Shown piece by piece: positions 54,717 through 64,000 of a stretch of 64,000 nt of DNA (its first letter is position 1; every line of letters begins with the position of its first letter). A program made the translations under genes and the position numbers. The notes under the pieces are model-generated. The model saw only the letters and a list, made by a program, of their open reading frames with translations, ran no database searches and was not told the origin of the DNA. Origin of the DNA: Phytophthora quininea (lineage: Eukaryota > Oomycota > Peronosporomycetes > Peronosporales > Peronosporaceae). The DNA lies in the NCBI GenBank assembly GCA_011947345.1, contig JAAVTG010000044.1, positions 349,295 through 413,294 of the forward strand. Reading direction: 5' to 3'.

Positions 54717-55250
54717 ATGAACACTCGACTCGCACGAGCGATGACCAGGGCGGTCGTGGCTGCAGGAACCGCCGGCGCAGTCGCCGCGGCGTGCTATCTC
54801 CTGGATCGACTGCTTGACGACAGCATCACGAAACGCATCAAAATCTGCGCTGAAGACGACTCGGACGACGACTCCTTCGCGTTGCTGCCGCTGGTCTCGG
54901 AATCGGACGATGACTCGGACGACGAGTGCTTGGGATACACGGACGACTGCTACACGCCGCAGTACGACGTCTGCATGCTATCGGTCAGTGTGCAGACGCT
55001 CGAGGATTCGAGTGAAGAGGAAGAGGACGACGACGACTGCAGGCTTTGCAAAGCCGTCGACGACTGTGATGTCTGTTGCTTGTCAGATCGGAGTCGGTCG
55101 TTTTCGACTGCAGAAACGGACAGCAGCAGTGGAGACAGTGTGCGCAACGATGTGGATGAAGAGAAAGCTGCAAGCTGTCTAGACAATCCGAGCAGCAGCA
55201 AGAGATCGAAGCCTCGAGCGACCGAGAACTGGTTGTACGTCCGTCTGTAG
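54717..55250 (+). CDS. Small acidic protein with N-terminal membrane helix
   Basis: From ATG 54717 (MNTRLARAMTRAVVAAGTAG) 177 residues are encoded; the frame is open further upstream to 54150, but that part lacks protein character. A hydrophobic Ala/Val segment (VVAAGTAGAVAAACYLLDRL) at residues about 11-32 with basic residues before it looks like a signal anchor or mitochondrial-type presequence. The remainder is strongly acidic with Asp/Glu blocks, Ser runs and paired Cys (DDDDCRLCKAVDDCDVCCL). Family and function are unknown. The acidic repeats suggest a disordered, possibly cation-binding tail. Confidence 0.55.
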   Translation: MNTRLARAMTRAVVAAGTAGAVAAACYLLDRLLDDSITKRIKICAEDDSDDDSFALLPLVSESDDDSDDECLGYTDDCYTPQYDVCMLSVSVQTLEDSSEEEEDDDDCRLCKAVDDCDVCCLSDRSRSFSTAETDSSSGDSVRNDVDEEKAASCLDNPSSSKRSKPRATENWLYVRL

Positions 55251-55438
55251 CCATCTTTCTCAAATTATGTATTGCACACATCATAAACCTGTTTTGGCGT
55301 CGGATTACGTACCTTTTGGTTTTTGTCCAATGCATGGATAGAACTTCCGTGCGTCATCATTCGCTCGGCGTATACGTCTTTTGTGCGGATGCCGTTGCGG
55401 CATTCGCCAATTCGCCTTGTAGCACACAGGACAGCGCT

Positions 55439-56265
55439 ATGACGGACTTTACGACGCGGCAGGTGGCCAAGAGCATCGCTGCTATCGAGGTGATCGACGG
55501 CATGGGCGCCCACGTGCATCGTTCGGTCGGATCTGCTCGTCTACTAAACCTCGACCCATTCCTGATCCTCGACGAGTTCAACGTTGGCCTGCCTGGAGGG
55601 TTCCCAGATCATCCTCACAGAGGTTTCGAGACCGTCACATACGTGCTGCCTACGTCCAGGGTCATATGCGGCACGAAGACTTTATGGGCAACGAAGGCGA
55701 ACTTCGTCCCGGTGACTTGCAGTGGATGACGCCTGGCAAGGGAATTATGCACGCTGAAATGCCCAAGAGTGAGGTGCCAGCTCACGGATTGCAGCTGTGG
55801 ATCAACCTCCCAAAGGACAGGAAGCTCATCGCGCCTCGATACCAGGAGATCCAACGGGAATCGGTGCCGCATGTGTTTAACGCTGATGAGAGCGTCGAAG
55901 CGATTGTGTTCTCTGGAGAGGTGTTTGGCTGCAAGGGACCCGTCAAGACGGAAGCTCCAGTGACGTATGTGCACTTCCTGCTCAAGTCAGGCGCCAAGAT
56001 GGAGTACAGTATCCCGGCCAGCCACAATGCGTTTGTGTATGGCGTGTCGGGCACTGGCAAGTGCGTGGATAAAGACATACTAGCACATGAAGCGATTGTA
56101 CTGGAGAAAGGTGGAGACGGCGTAGTGCTAGCTGCAGCACAGGGCGGCAACCTTGAGGTCGTCGTTTTCAGCGGTGAACCACTTGACGAGCCGATTTTCC
56201 AGTACGGACCGTTCGTGATGGCGTCCAGAGAGGATATTCAGGAAACGATTCGAGATTTTGATCTG
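55439..56265 (+). pseudogene. Pirin paralogue 1, cut by a gypsy insertion
   Basis: ATG 55439 (MTDFTTRQVAKSIAAIEVID). Pirin hallmarks: VHRSVGSARLLNLDPFLILD, GGFPDHPHRGFETVTYVL with the metal-binding His pair, then after a one-base frame loss near 55655 HEDFMGNEGELRPGDLQWMT and GKGIMHAEMP with the other metal ligands. Pirins are cupin-fold iron proteins with nuclear co-regulator or quercetinase roles. After the Leu codon at 56263-56265 the gene is interrupted by the element at 56266-61619; the frame runs into the LTR and stops at 56374-56376, replacing the native last 22 residues. Those residues lie at 61625-61690 in the correct frame. Confidence 0.88.
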
Positions 56266-56559
56266 TGTCGCGATACCCAGGGTGTTTTCCGAAAGGAAAG
56301 TTTATTAATGAGCAAAACCAAAGAGAAACTCGGCGACGGAAGGCTGCTCCTTCACTGTGCCTCGAACATGCAATAGTGAGCGCGTGCCAGCGCCCACTGA
56401 AGACTCATGCAGCGTGCCTCAAGTCCATCCAGACCTCGTGGCACAATCACGCCGCCATCGGTAGACACCGAGGCGTGCGCCCAACTCCGTCATTGGCCAT
56501 GCTGGCTTCCGACGTGACCACAGCTTGAACATTTTGAACAGAGGTCGTAATCGGCGACA
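56266..56559 (-). repeat. 3' LTR of second gypsy element
   Basis: 294 bp. Identical by eye to 61326-61619. It supplies the chimeric C-terminal codons and stop now attached to pirin. Confidence 0.93.
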
Positions 56560-56600
56560 CTGCCCTCCAAAGCTTGGTCACGACGGGAATTATAGCTCTG

Positions 56601-59600
56601 CTAGTCAACTTGGTCACGCAGTTCGTCATCCTCACTAGCCATCACGTAGTCGTGCACCTTTTCAGGTACATCTTGGAGGAGTGTTGTCAGTGGTTCCCAT
56701 GAATTCTCGATGGCCTGCAGACCCAACCACGACACGAGAAGCTCCCAGCGCTGAGATGTCGAATTGAAGCGATGGTCAACGAATTCTTCGACACCAATCA
56801 ACATGCCTTGATTCGCCACCAATTCCAGCAATTCCTCGGTCACATTGAGCTCACTGTCTGCGTAGAATTTTAGGCGCGAGGCGTGAACTTCGTACTTGCG
56901 CCCAGTGATGAGATGGCCGATTTCGAAGGAATGGGGAGAGCTGCTGTAATTCGAAATGGGCCGATCCAGTGTCCGAGTAACTTGTGGTTTGGCAGTCGTT
57001 GATCGATCCTAGACCACAGGACGAAATCACCGACATCAAAATTGGCGAGATTACCCTTGTGCGATGCCATATCTCGGAGCCGCTGTCTTTCTCTCTCATC
57101 TGTCACCTCTCGATGCAGATCATGCAGAGATGAACGAATGCGATCGACGGAATCGCCAACATTGTTCAGATCCACGACGCGCTCGCTTCTGTCACCGTTG
57201 ACCGGCAAGACGATAGTGTCCAATGCCGACATTGCAGGCAAGGCAATGAACACTTCGATTGGGGCGTGACCAGCGAGAGAGTGAACTGGGGTATGGTTCA
57301 GATTGGCTTGAATAGCGGGTACCAGATACGGCCATTCACGGTTATCAAGAGAGTATTCCAATAGTAGCGCCCGAGCGACTTGAAGAACGTCCTTATTGAG
57401 TCTCTCCACTGTGCCGTTTAGCCATGGTGAGTAGACTGGAGTAAAGTCGAGCTCCACTTTCAATCGCGCCGCCAAATTCTTCACCACCTCGTTTCTGAAG
57501 TGCGAACCTTGGTCGGAGCGCAGCATTTTCGGAGTTCCGTATCTCGCACACCACATGCTTAGGGATTCAGCAGCAATATACGCAGTCGGTGTTGTGCAGG
57601 GGAACAACTCGCAAAATGCGATAGGCCGTCCTTCACGACCAGAAGATACTTTGTGTCCTCGAATCCCTCACCAAGAGTCAAGAAGTCCCAATGCACGATC
57701 TCATTGCGCTGCGTCGGCGTCAGCAATGGTCCGTACGGTCATGAGATCAAACGAGGTCCCTTGAAGTGTTTACACAGCAGGCATTCTCGGACAAATTTCG
57801 CGACCTTAACTTCCAGTCTTGCAATGAAAAATCTATCCTTTATCACCAGGACCATCGGTTCTTGCCCGCGATGACCGTGAGCACCACAGTGAGCAACAAC
57901 GAAAATTCGAGTGAGAAGTTCCTTCGCTGCAGTGGGGATCCAAAGACGGCCGTCGACGGTCACCATACCATCCTCCTCCGCGAAATTCGGCAGCGTGGAG
58001 CGTTCGCGAGCAGCTTCCTCCTGAGCATGGAGAACGTCGTCGCGAGTAGGAAAGACAAAGTTGTCATCGCCGAGAGGGCGAAGTCGGGATAGGTCCTCCA
58101 CGGGGGTAGCGTGCTGGCTGCGAGTACGCACTGCGGCAACACGAACCACATCGCGTGCGTGCCAGCGCGAGACAATGTCTGCCCAGACATTTTTTCACCT
58201 GGAATGTGTTCTATCACGTAGTTTAAGCCACAGAGTCGCATCGACCATCGCTGCAAGCGATCCCTGACATGTTTCTTGAGCTCAACACCGGGGGCAAAAA
58301 TGTATGCCAAGTTGGCGTGGTCGCAATACAACCGGAATCCGCGCGGACGGAGAAGAAGGTATTCCAAGTCGTGGCAAGCTTTGACTATCGGGAATGCCTC
58401 CTTCTCCACCACTGACCAGTTTTCTTCGGAGTGCTTGAAAATTCCACCTTTACACACGATCATTTCATGGTGTTGCTGATCAACAGGCAGCAGTGGGTCC
58501 CAGTGTCGGACTTGGGTAACAACGATGCTGTAGCCGGTAGCGGATGCATCAGTGAAGAGGAGCATTTCTGCAGCAGGGTCGGGAAATGCCATTAGAGCCG
58601 AATCTCGAACCAAATTCACAACGGTGCTGAAAGCGGTTTGTTCATCACTCGTCCATGAGGTAGTCACGTTTAGCGCGTTGCGATTCCGCCGACCAATTCT
58701 GCTGCGCTCGGCATTCAACTTGTCTTGTAGTGGAGCAATAAGACGAGCGTAGTCTGGTAACGAATCGTGCAGCCAATTCGTGGCACACACGAAGTATTGC
58801 AGCTCAGCGATCGTGGAGGGCAGGGGCAACTCGGCGAGAGCGCTGACACGCTCAGGGTCGTGCCGAATTCCTTCACTGGAAATAAGGCGTCCGCACCATT
58901 TGATCTCCAGTTCGAACAGCGACGATTTAGCGGCATTCAGCTTGAAGTTAGCTTCTTGGACAAGCCCAAAGAAAACTCGGAGCGTGTCTAAGAACTCGGG
59001 GATAGTTGGCGCGAATAGTATCACGTCATCGACCCACACGAGCGCTGATTTCGGGATTAAAGGTGCCAGCTTGGCTTGGACTTGACTTTGAAAGTGTAGC
59101 GCTGAGTCCATGGCCCCTTGAGGCACACGCATCGGTGTACACCCCGTCCGGCGTGACAAATGAGAACACCTCACGACTGTCTTCATGTAGTGGCAATTGC
59201 CAGAAACCCTGCGTGAAGTCGACGCGGCCAAAAACTTTCATTCCCTCCAACGCGTTGAGCATTGTAGCAGCTGATGGCATTGTGCCTGCGATAGGAACGG
59301 TGACTTTGTTAACCGGCCGATAATCGATGGTTAAACGAAACTTATCTTGTGTGCCCGGCTTTCGCACCGGGACCACCGCACACGCCCACCTCGACGCGTT
59401 GTTCTGCTCTACTAGTCCACTGTCGACGAGAGATTTAACATAGTCGCGGATGAACTGAGCCTGCATGGGCGCGTATTTGCGCGGAGGGCTTCGGTGTGGG
59501 ACCGCACCAGGCTGTATGGTGACTTGCAGCGGATCGACGTTGGCAGGAGGATCCGCGCCTACATCTTCACGCCATACGTCCGGAAACGCTTCCAGCAACT

Positions 59601-60200
59601 CACGAACGGCGTCGCCATGCTCTGCAGGCAACCCGTTCGCAACGGCACGGTCTAGCAACTGAGTGAGAGTGTTGATGTTATCATGAGTTTCCTGTGACTG
59701 CTGTGTGCTGGAGATCTCGTCGCCAACTGGGAATTCATCATTTTCTGCATCAAGCAGCGATGGTCCAGCCAATTGCGCTAGCTGCTGCTCGACGTCGATT
59801 CCAAGGCCCTTAAGAACATCACGTCCCAACAAAAGTTCGTCACTCTCGCCCTCAATGACGAGGCAGGATACAGAACGCAACATCACTGGTCCAGCGATCG
59901 TAGAAAGCTCCAAATCCAACAGTGCTTCCTTGGTACACTCTAACTGCCGCCCATCGGCCATCTCCAGCATCACCGGCGTACACAGCGACGCCGTGGAAAG
60001 CAATGGTTGTACGGCAAGTAACGAGTCCATAATACTTTGCGGAACAATGCTCCTATCAGCTCCAGTATCAGGTAGGTAACGGACTTCCAACAGTCCATTG
60101 ATACGGACCGAGCCCGCGGGGTGACGAACCGAGCCGCTTTCGAGCGCGCACTCGACCGTTTCTCCTTGGCTTCACGGAACTGCTTCAGAGCCTCCTCCGC
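56601..60200 (-). CDS. pol: Pol of second gypsy element with chromodomain
   Basis: On the minus strand: protease with an intact YLPDTGADRSIVP active-site motif near 60070; RT with RKYAPMQAQFIRDYV, TQGFWQLPLHED and the catalytic VWVDDVILFA; RNase H with LLFTDASATGYSI, EKEAFPIVKA and LYCDHANLAYIF; integrase zinc domain (HGHRGQEPMVL ... CLLCKHFKG) and core (LRSDQGSHFRNEVV, NGTVERLNKDV); a GPY-like module (LLGHWIGPFRI); and a chromodomain (WELLVSWLGLQAIENSWEPL). The reading is spread over several frames (breaks near 60130, 59150, 58110, 57650 and 56870). As the LTRs are identical, so many true disabling changes are unlikely. Confidence 0.9.
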
Positions 60201-61119
60201 TGCGCGTCCGTGGCAACAGGGCAATCATTCATCCAGTGGGCCCCTTTACAGACCAGACAGCCGTCATGGGGAGGAGCACGCGAAGGCCGAGGTGGTGGTG
60301 GCGCAGTGCCACCTGAAGCAGCTGCAGCTTGTGCCGACGTACGCGATGGCGGAGGCTTCGAACTCGCAGCTCGTTGGGGTCTCTTCTCGGCCTTCATCCC
60401 CTTCGAATCGACCTTAGAGGCGTGCTCATGGGACATCCGGTGGAACCGTTGCTGGACCTTCGCATGTTCCAGTATCAGGTCAAAGAGAGCAACATCATCA
60501 GATTTGCAGTCACGTCTCTCCAAGTCCACTAAGCGGCTGATCTGCGCCTTTAGCACCGGGGTTGAAGGTTATCGATCAGCAACCGACACCGAGCCTTCAT
60601 CCTGCTTTTGTAGTTCCCATCGTCCTTTTGGCCTGCTCCAATAAGTCCTTGCAATCCATTGTCTTCCACAACGCTGTTGAAGTCCTCATAGTAGCGAAAG
60701 ATCCTCGCATCACAGTCCTCAATAGCGAGGTTCATTTTCAGACGTTGACGGAGCAAAGTCGTGACATCTGGCACGAATCCATTCTTTAGGGACTGGCAGC
60801 GTGCCTTCACAGCAGCAATAATGTCAGCATCCGTCACAAACTCCACTTCCTTCTTCAGCACATAGGTAGCCAGATTTTTCAAAGTGCCTCGCTTGACGGC
60901 ACCTTTCACAGTAGATACCACATTCTCGAACGTTTCACCAGTTGTAGCACAGCGTGTACGCATTTTCTCCTCGTATCGCTCCCATTCACGGAGCCACTCA
61001 ACGAGGGCAGCATGTTCCCAGCTAAAGAGCTCGGGGGCCTTGATAACTTCGAAAATGGGGTGCGGAATTGACATTTCCACATCTCCATCCAAGTCCACAG
61101 TGTAGCGCGTCCCCGCCAT
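60200..61119 (-). CDS. gag: Gag of second gypsy element
   Basis: ATG 61119 (MAGTRYTVDLDGDVEMSIPH), about 200 bp after the 5' LTR. A capsid-like helical region is followed by a frame change near 60553, where one C is missing in a CCCC run, and then by a Pro/Ala-rich linker and the zinc knuckle CLVCKGAHWMNDC near 60240. The spacing C-x2-C-x3-H-x4-C is the same as in the first element. Confidence 0.87.
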
Positions 61120-61325
61120 CTTGAAGTTGAAGTGCTATTCAACTGCGAACTTAACTGTGTCCGCACTTAGCAATGGGGGTCAATCGTACTTAAACGACGC
61201 GATTCAGTGCTTGAACTCTGCGTCAACGAACGTCTCCAGCCGCCACGCGCACTGAAGAACGAAGAACCGGACACTCGTCGCCCGGGACTAACAAACTCAC
61301 GCTTCGATGAGCGCAAAGCTAGCTT

Positions 61326-61619
61326 TGTCGCGATACCCAGGGTGTTTTCCGAAAGGAAAGTTTATTAATGAGCAAAACCAAAGAGAAACTCGGCGACGGA
61401 AGGCTGCTCCTTCACTGTGCCTCGAACATGCAATAGTGAGCGCGTGCCAGCGCCCACTGAAGACTCATGCAGCGTGCCTCAAGTCCATCCAGACCTCGTG
61501 GCACAATCACGCCGCCATCGGTAGACACCGAGGCGTGCGCCCAACTCCGTCATTGGCCATGCTGGCTTCCGACGTGACCACAGCTTGAACATTTTGAACA
61601 GAGGTCGTAATCGGCGACA
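61326..61619 (-). repeat. 5' LTR of second gypsy element
   Basis: 294 bp, TGTCGC...GCGACA on either strand reading. It is the promoter-bearing end for the minus-strand transcript. Confidence 0.93.
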
Positions 61620-61693
61620 ATCTGCGCACGAACGGGTTTGAAGACGCCCACGGGTGGAGATCTGCGATCGCTCCTCGCCGTCGCCATCGCTAA
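61620..61693 (+). pseudogene. Displaced C-terminal end of pirin paralogue 1
   Basis: Begins with the right target duplication ATCTG. From 61625 the pirin frame continues with RTNGFEDAHGWRSAIAPRRR and stops at TAA 61691-61693. It fits exactly to the codon interrupted at 56265. Confidence 0.8.
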
Positions 61694-61939
61694 AACAAAC
61701 GATAATCTTCGACGGCGGAGGAAACAATTTTGCGCAGAGAAATAGGAAAACAGGAATACATATTATTTTGACAACAAACTGTGGATGTCGTTCGAAGTTT
61801 GATACCAACAAGAGTGGATGGCGTCAAGACACTCGGAAATGATCGCAGATATCGACACTTTGTACTCCCGTTGTTGAGGTGGCCAACTCTATCACTTGCG
61901 AAAACTCCAGCTCCAGACACCGTTCCCAGTCTTCTCGAT

Positions 61940-62104
61940 ATGTGGGCCTTGCTGGTGCTGCTTGCCTTGCTGTTGGTAGTTGTTCAAGCTACTACGTTGC
62001 GAAACCATGACGATAGCCGCAGACTCGACGCCAACAACACTGCGTTTGAAGACACGGTCTTTATCCGATGTACAAGGTCGTCTGCCAGCTGTGGGGATTT
62101 TTAG
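61940..62104 (+). CDS. Tiny secreted protein, 54 residues, C-terminal Cys pair
   Basis: ATG 61940 (MWALLVLLALLLVVVQA) is a strong signal peptide with likely cleavage near residue 17-18. The mature part of about 37 residues contains an Arg pair at 27-28 (DSRRLD), a possible N-glycosylation site (N32-N-T) and two Cys at 44 and 51 just before the end (IRCTRSSASCGDF), so a single disulfide loop with spacing C-x6-C is possible. Family unknown. It lies 470 bp before another tiny secreted precursor of the same general plan. Confidence 0.5.
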   Translation: MWALLVLLALLLVVVQATTLRNHDDSRRLDANNTAFEDTVFIRCTRSSASCGDF

Positions 62105-62572
62105 CTGCTCGACGCTCCCTCCTGCCGCTTCCACCGGTTAGAACTGGGGAGTTGCAGCCACAAACGACTTTCTTTCTGCAAGTAATATCTGTCTAGCGTT
62201 TCGAAGACAGAACTGAATTGAACAAGCAAAGCTGATGCAGTTCTTTTGTTTCTCACATGACCTCTATTGACCAGTGCCATCTAGAGTATTGGCGACTTAT
62301 TCTTTTAGTGCTATCCTGAATTTCTGGCGCCGGCCATTGACAAAGCAGCGTACTACTTCTCCTGAACTCGTGTCTCTAGTCGTAGCCATGCAAACAAGAT
62401 GAACATCCTGATCAACTTGGGGTGTACGCGAGTGCTCTTTTAACCTCTATTTCGTGGACGAACTACAAAGCCAGCAGACAGCTAAAATACTCTTCTCGTC
62501 AGCCCTCGCCGTCGCCCTCACTTTTCAAATTCCTAACCAAGACAACCCCCAAGCCTCAACTCCGTTCTCAAG
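62105..62572. other. Intergenic region between small secreted genes
   Basis: About 470 bases with no supported gene. An initiator-like CTCACTTTTCAAATTCC lies at about 62518-62534, 40-50 bp before the next start codon. Confidence 0.4.
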
Positions 62573-62809
62573 ATGCGCGTCGTCGCCATTGCTTTCGCGT
62601 TCCTCGTCGTGCTCTCAACCGCCAACGCCACATCGATGCGTGGCACGAATGCCATCGACGTGAAGACCCGCGCACTCGGTGAAGACGTCGGAGCGGCATC
62701 TGGATCGACTTCGGTGGATGTGGCCGCCGGCAGCAAGGACACGTTGGAGGAGTACGGCAAGAGACGCAAAATCTGCCAGTTCACGGACTGCTGGTGGATC
62801 GACGTGTAG
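62573..62809 (+). CDS. Tiny secreted prepropeptide-like protein, 78 residues
   Basis: ATG 62573 (MRVVAIAFAFLVVLSTANA) gives a signal peptide with probable cleavage after Ala19. A Ser/Ala/Gly/Asp-rich propeptide follows to about residue 61, then a basic cluster KRRK at 63-66 and a short end ICQFTDCWWIDV with Cys 68 and 73 (C-x4-C) and two adjacent Trp. This is the layout of a secreted peptide precursor: signal, acidic spacer, Kex2-type dibasic site and a small cyclisable peptide. No known family is recognised, and the function (host-directed, mating or self signal) cannot be told. The gene is intact and has an initiator-like element upstream. Confidence 0.65.
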   Translation: MRVVAIAFAFLVVLSTANATSMRGTNAIDVKTRALGEDVGAASGSTSVDVAAGSKDTLEEYGKRRKICQFTDCWWIDV

Positions 62810-63305
62810 GTCGGCTGAGAGAGTAGGAAGGAGAGCAAAGCCTTCGCAGCCGTCGCTCTAACACGCTCCAGTCCACGTCTCTGGTTCGCCTCTCCTCATC
62901 GTGATAATCCGTTCGTCTCTCACTCGTGGCAGGCTGCAGCGCCACTGCGATTACCCTGACCAACGCAATCGTCCTTTGACACAGAAAATCAAGCCGCCAA
63001 GGCAGCAGCCCCCCTCGTGCCGGTGGTGGAAGAGTTGATTGCGAGTTACCACCAAAACGCGTGACGTGGCAGCGATCGCAATCAACGCGGCATACTAAAC
63101 GCAAGTCAAGCGATTATGTAATCCGCGTATCGGTCCACGTCGTCCAATCAGAACCGTCGCTCATCTCCCTCTGACGTCAAGAGCTCCTCGAATGGCCGTC
63201 GCACCTTGCTCTGCTTCCTTGCATCGCTTCCCATCGCTCATTCTTCAATTCGCCAGCTACTAGCCACATCGAACGACCATAGCAGCCTTCAAGTCCATCG
63301 CCAAG
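62810..63305. other. Intergenic region and pirin 2 promoter
   Basis: About 500 bases with no other gene. The 3' part contains the initiator described separately. Confidence 0.45.
63236..63250 (+). promoter_or_regulatory. Oomycete initiator of pirin paralogue 2
   Basis: GCTCATTCTTCAATT matches the oomycete core promoter consensus (GCTCATTYYNCAWTTT) almost perfectly. It lies 56 bp before ATG 63306, a typical distance, so transcription probably starts here. Confidence 0.75.
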
Positions 63306-64000
63306 ATGTTTTCTCCCCGACAAATCGCCAAGAAGTTCGTCGCTCGCGAGCAGGGCGAAGGTGCCGGCGCGCGTGTGCACCGCTCGATCGGCACCACTCG
63401 CCTGCGCAACCTCGACCCGTTCCTCATGCTGGACGAGTTCAACGTCGGTCTCCCCGGTGGCTTCCCAGACCACCCGCACCGCGGCTTCGAGACCGTCACG
63501 TACGTGCTGCCAACCTCAAGGGCCACATGTGCCACGAAGACTTTCTCGGCAACAAAGGCGAACTGCGTCCCGGTGACTTGCAGTGGATGACTCCTGGCAA
63601 GGAATCATGCACGCTGAGATGCCCAAGAGTGAGGTACCAGCTCACGGTCTGCAGCTCTGGATCAACCTGCCGAGAGACCGTCGCATGATCGAGCCCAACT
63701 ACCAGGAAGTCAGTCGGGACACAGTCCCTCACGCTTTCAACGAAGACAAGAGCATCGAGGCCATCGTGTTCGCCGGAGAAGTATTTGGGAAGAAGGGACC
63801 GATCGAGACCCAGGCACCGGTGACCTACGTGCACTTCAAGCTGAACGCTGGAGCGCAACTGCAGTACCCACTGCCGGAGAGCCACCACGTGTTCGTGTAC
63901 GCCGTGTCCGGGACGGGCAAGTGCGTCGATCACTCGATCCAACCTCACGAAGCGATCGTGCTGGAGCAGAAGGAGACGGCGTGCAGCTCACTGCCGACGA
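63306..64000 (+). CDS. Pirin paralogue 2, runs off the window
   Basis: ATG 63306 (MFSPRQIAKKFVAREQGEGA). Same pirin signature as paralogue 1: VHRSIGTTRLRNLDPFLMLD, GGFPDHPHRGFETVTYVL, then after a frame loss near 63522 HEDFLGNKGELRPGDLQWMT, a second loss at 63599-63602 (GG for GGG), and MPKSEVPAHGLQLWINLP, EAIVFAGEVFGKKGP and GTGKCVDHS. The metal-binding His residues of the N-terminal cupin are present. The last ~70 residues lie beyond 64000. Likely functional, and probably compensates for the interrupted paralogue. Confidence 0.85.

Larger units (their letters stand above)
56266..61619 (-). mobile_element. Young Ty3/gypsy chromovirus inserted in pirin
   Basis: 5354 bp. LTRs at 56266-56559 and 61326-61619 are each 294 bp, begin TGTCGC and end GCGACA, and are identical by eye over their whole length. 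The target duplication is ATCTG (56261-56265 and 61620-61624). Coding order on the minus strand is gag, protease, RT, RNase H, integrase, chromodomain. The purine tract before its 3' LTR (TTTGGAGGGCAG) is nearly the same as that of the first element, and gag and pol are clearly related to it, so both belong to one chromovirus lineage. Confidence 0.95.

Overview
The window looks like nuclear DNA of a plant-pathogenic oomycete, most likely a Phytophthora or close relative. The evidence is the presence of RxLR-type secreted effector genes, a large family of ankyrin genes built on 27-residue repeats, SHAQKY-class single-MYB proteins, short GT-AG introns (about 60-90 bp) and a textbook oomycete initiator (GCTCATTCTTCAATT at 63236-63250) 56 bp before a pirin start codon. 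I cannot name the species.

Layout. (a) 0.3-10.1 kb: a broken RxLR effector, a secreted heme-thiolate (chloro)peroxidase-like gene, and four members of an ankyrin family, of which one (5905-7926, minus strand) is open throughout. (b) 9.9-25.0 kb: a large inverted duplication. Arms of about 1.9 kb (left about 9936-12800, right about 23088-24977) each carry an ankyrin remnant and an RxLR effector gene. The left effector is split by a 985-bp LTR-like insertion with a 4-bp target duplication; the right one has no insertion but two one-base frame breaks. The 10-kb spacer holds a glutamine-rich ORF, a truncated sugar transporter joined in frame to a C-terminal piece of DNA polymerase epsilon, and a complete but decayed Ty3/gypsy chromovirus (17500-22650, target duplication TAAGT). 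(c) 25-64 kb: mainly housekeeping and regulatory genes: a secreted-protein remnant, two tandem THEM6-like thioesterase genes, an AN1 zinc-finger protein, a Ulp1/SENP protease, a PH-kinase, an RS-rich locus, a trihelix/AT-hook protein, an aldo-keto reductase, a UFD1-like zinc-finger protein, PCNA with an E2F-like palindrome upstream, an amino-acid permease, PRP17/CDC40, three SHAQKY MYB genes with a PX-RING gene among them, two conserved-looking unknowns, and two pirin paralogues. The first pirin is cut by a very young gypsy element (56266-61619, target duplication ATCTG, LTRs identical by eye). Two tiny secreted precursors lie between the pirins.

A caution applies to the whole annotation. Many genes that should be functional, including PCNA, show single-base frame breaks, almost always as one base missing from a short homopolymer. 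This is best read as residual sequencing error in the assembly, so frameshift alone is not taken as proof of a pseudogene here. In-frame stops, truncations and insertions (ankyrin copies, polymerase epsilon piece, transporter piece, left effector, first pirin) are stronger evidence of real decay.
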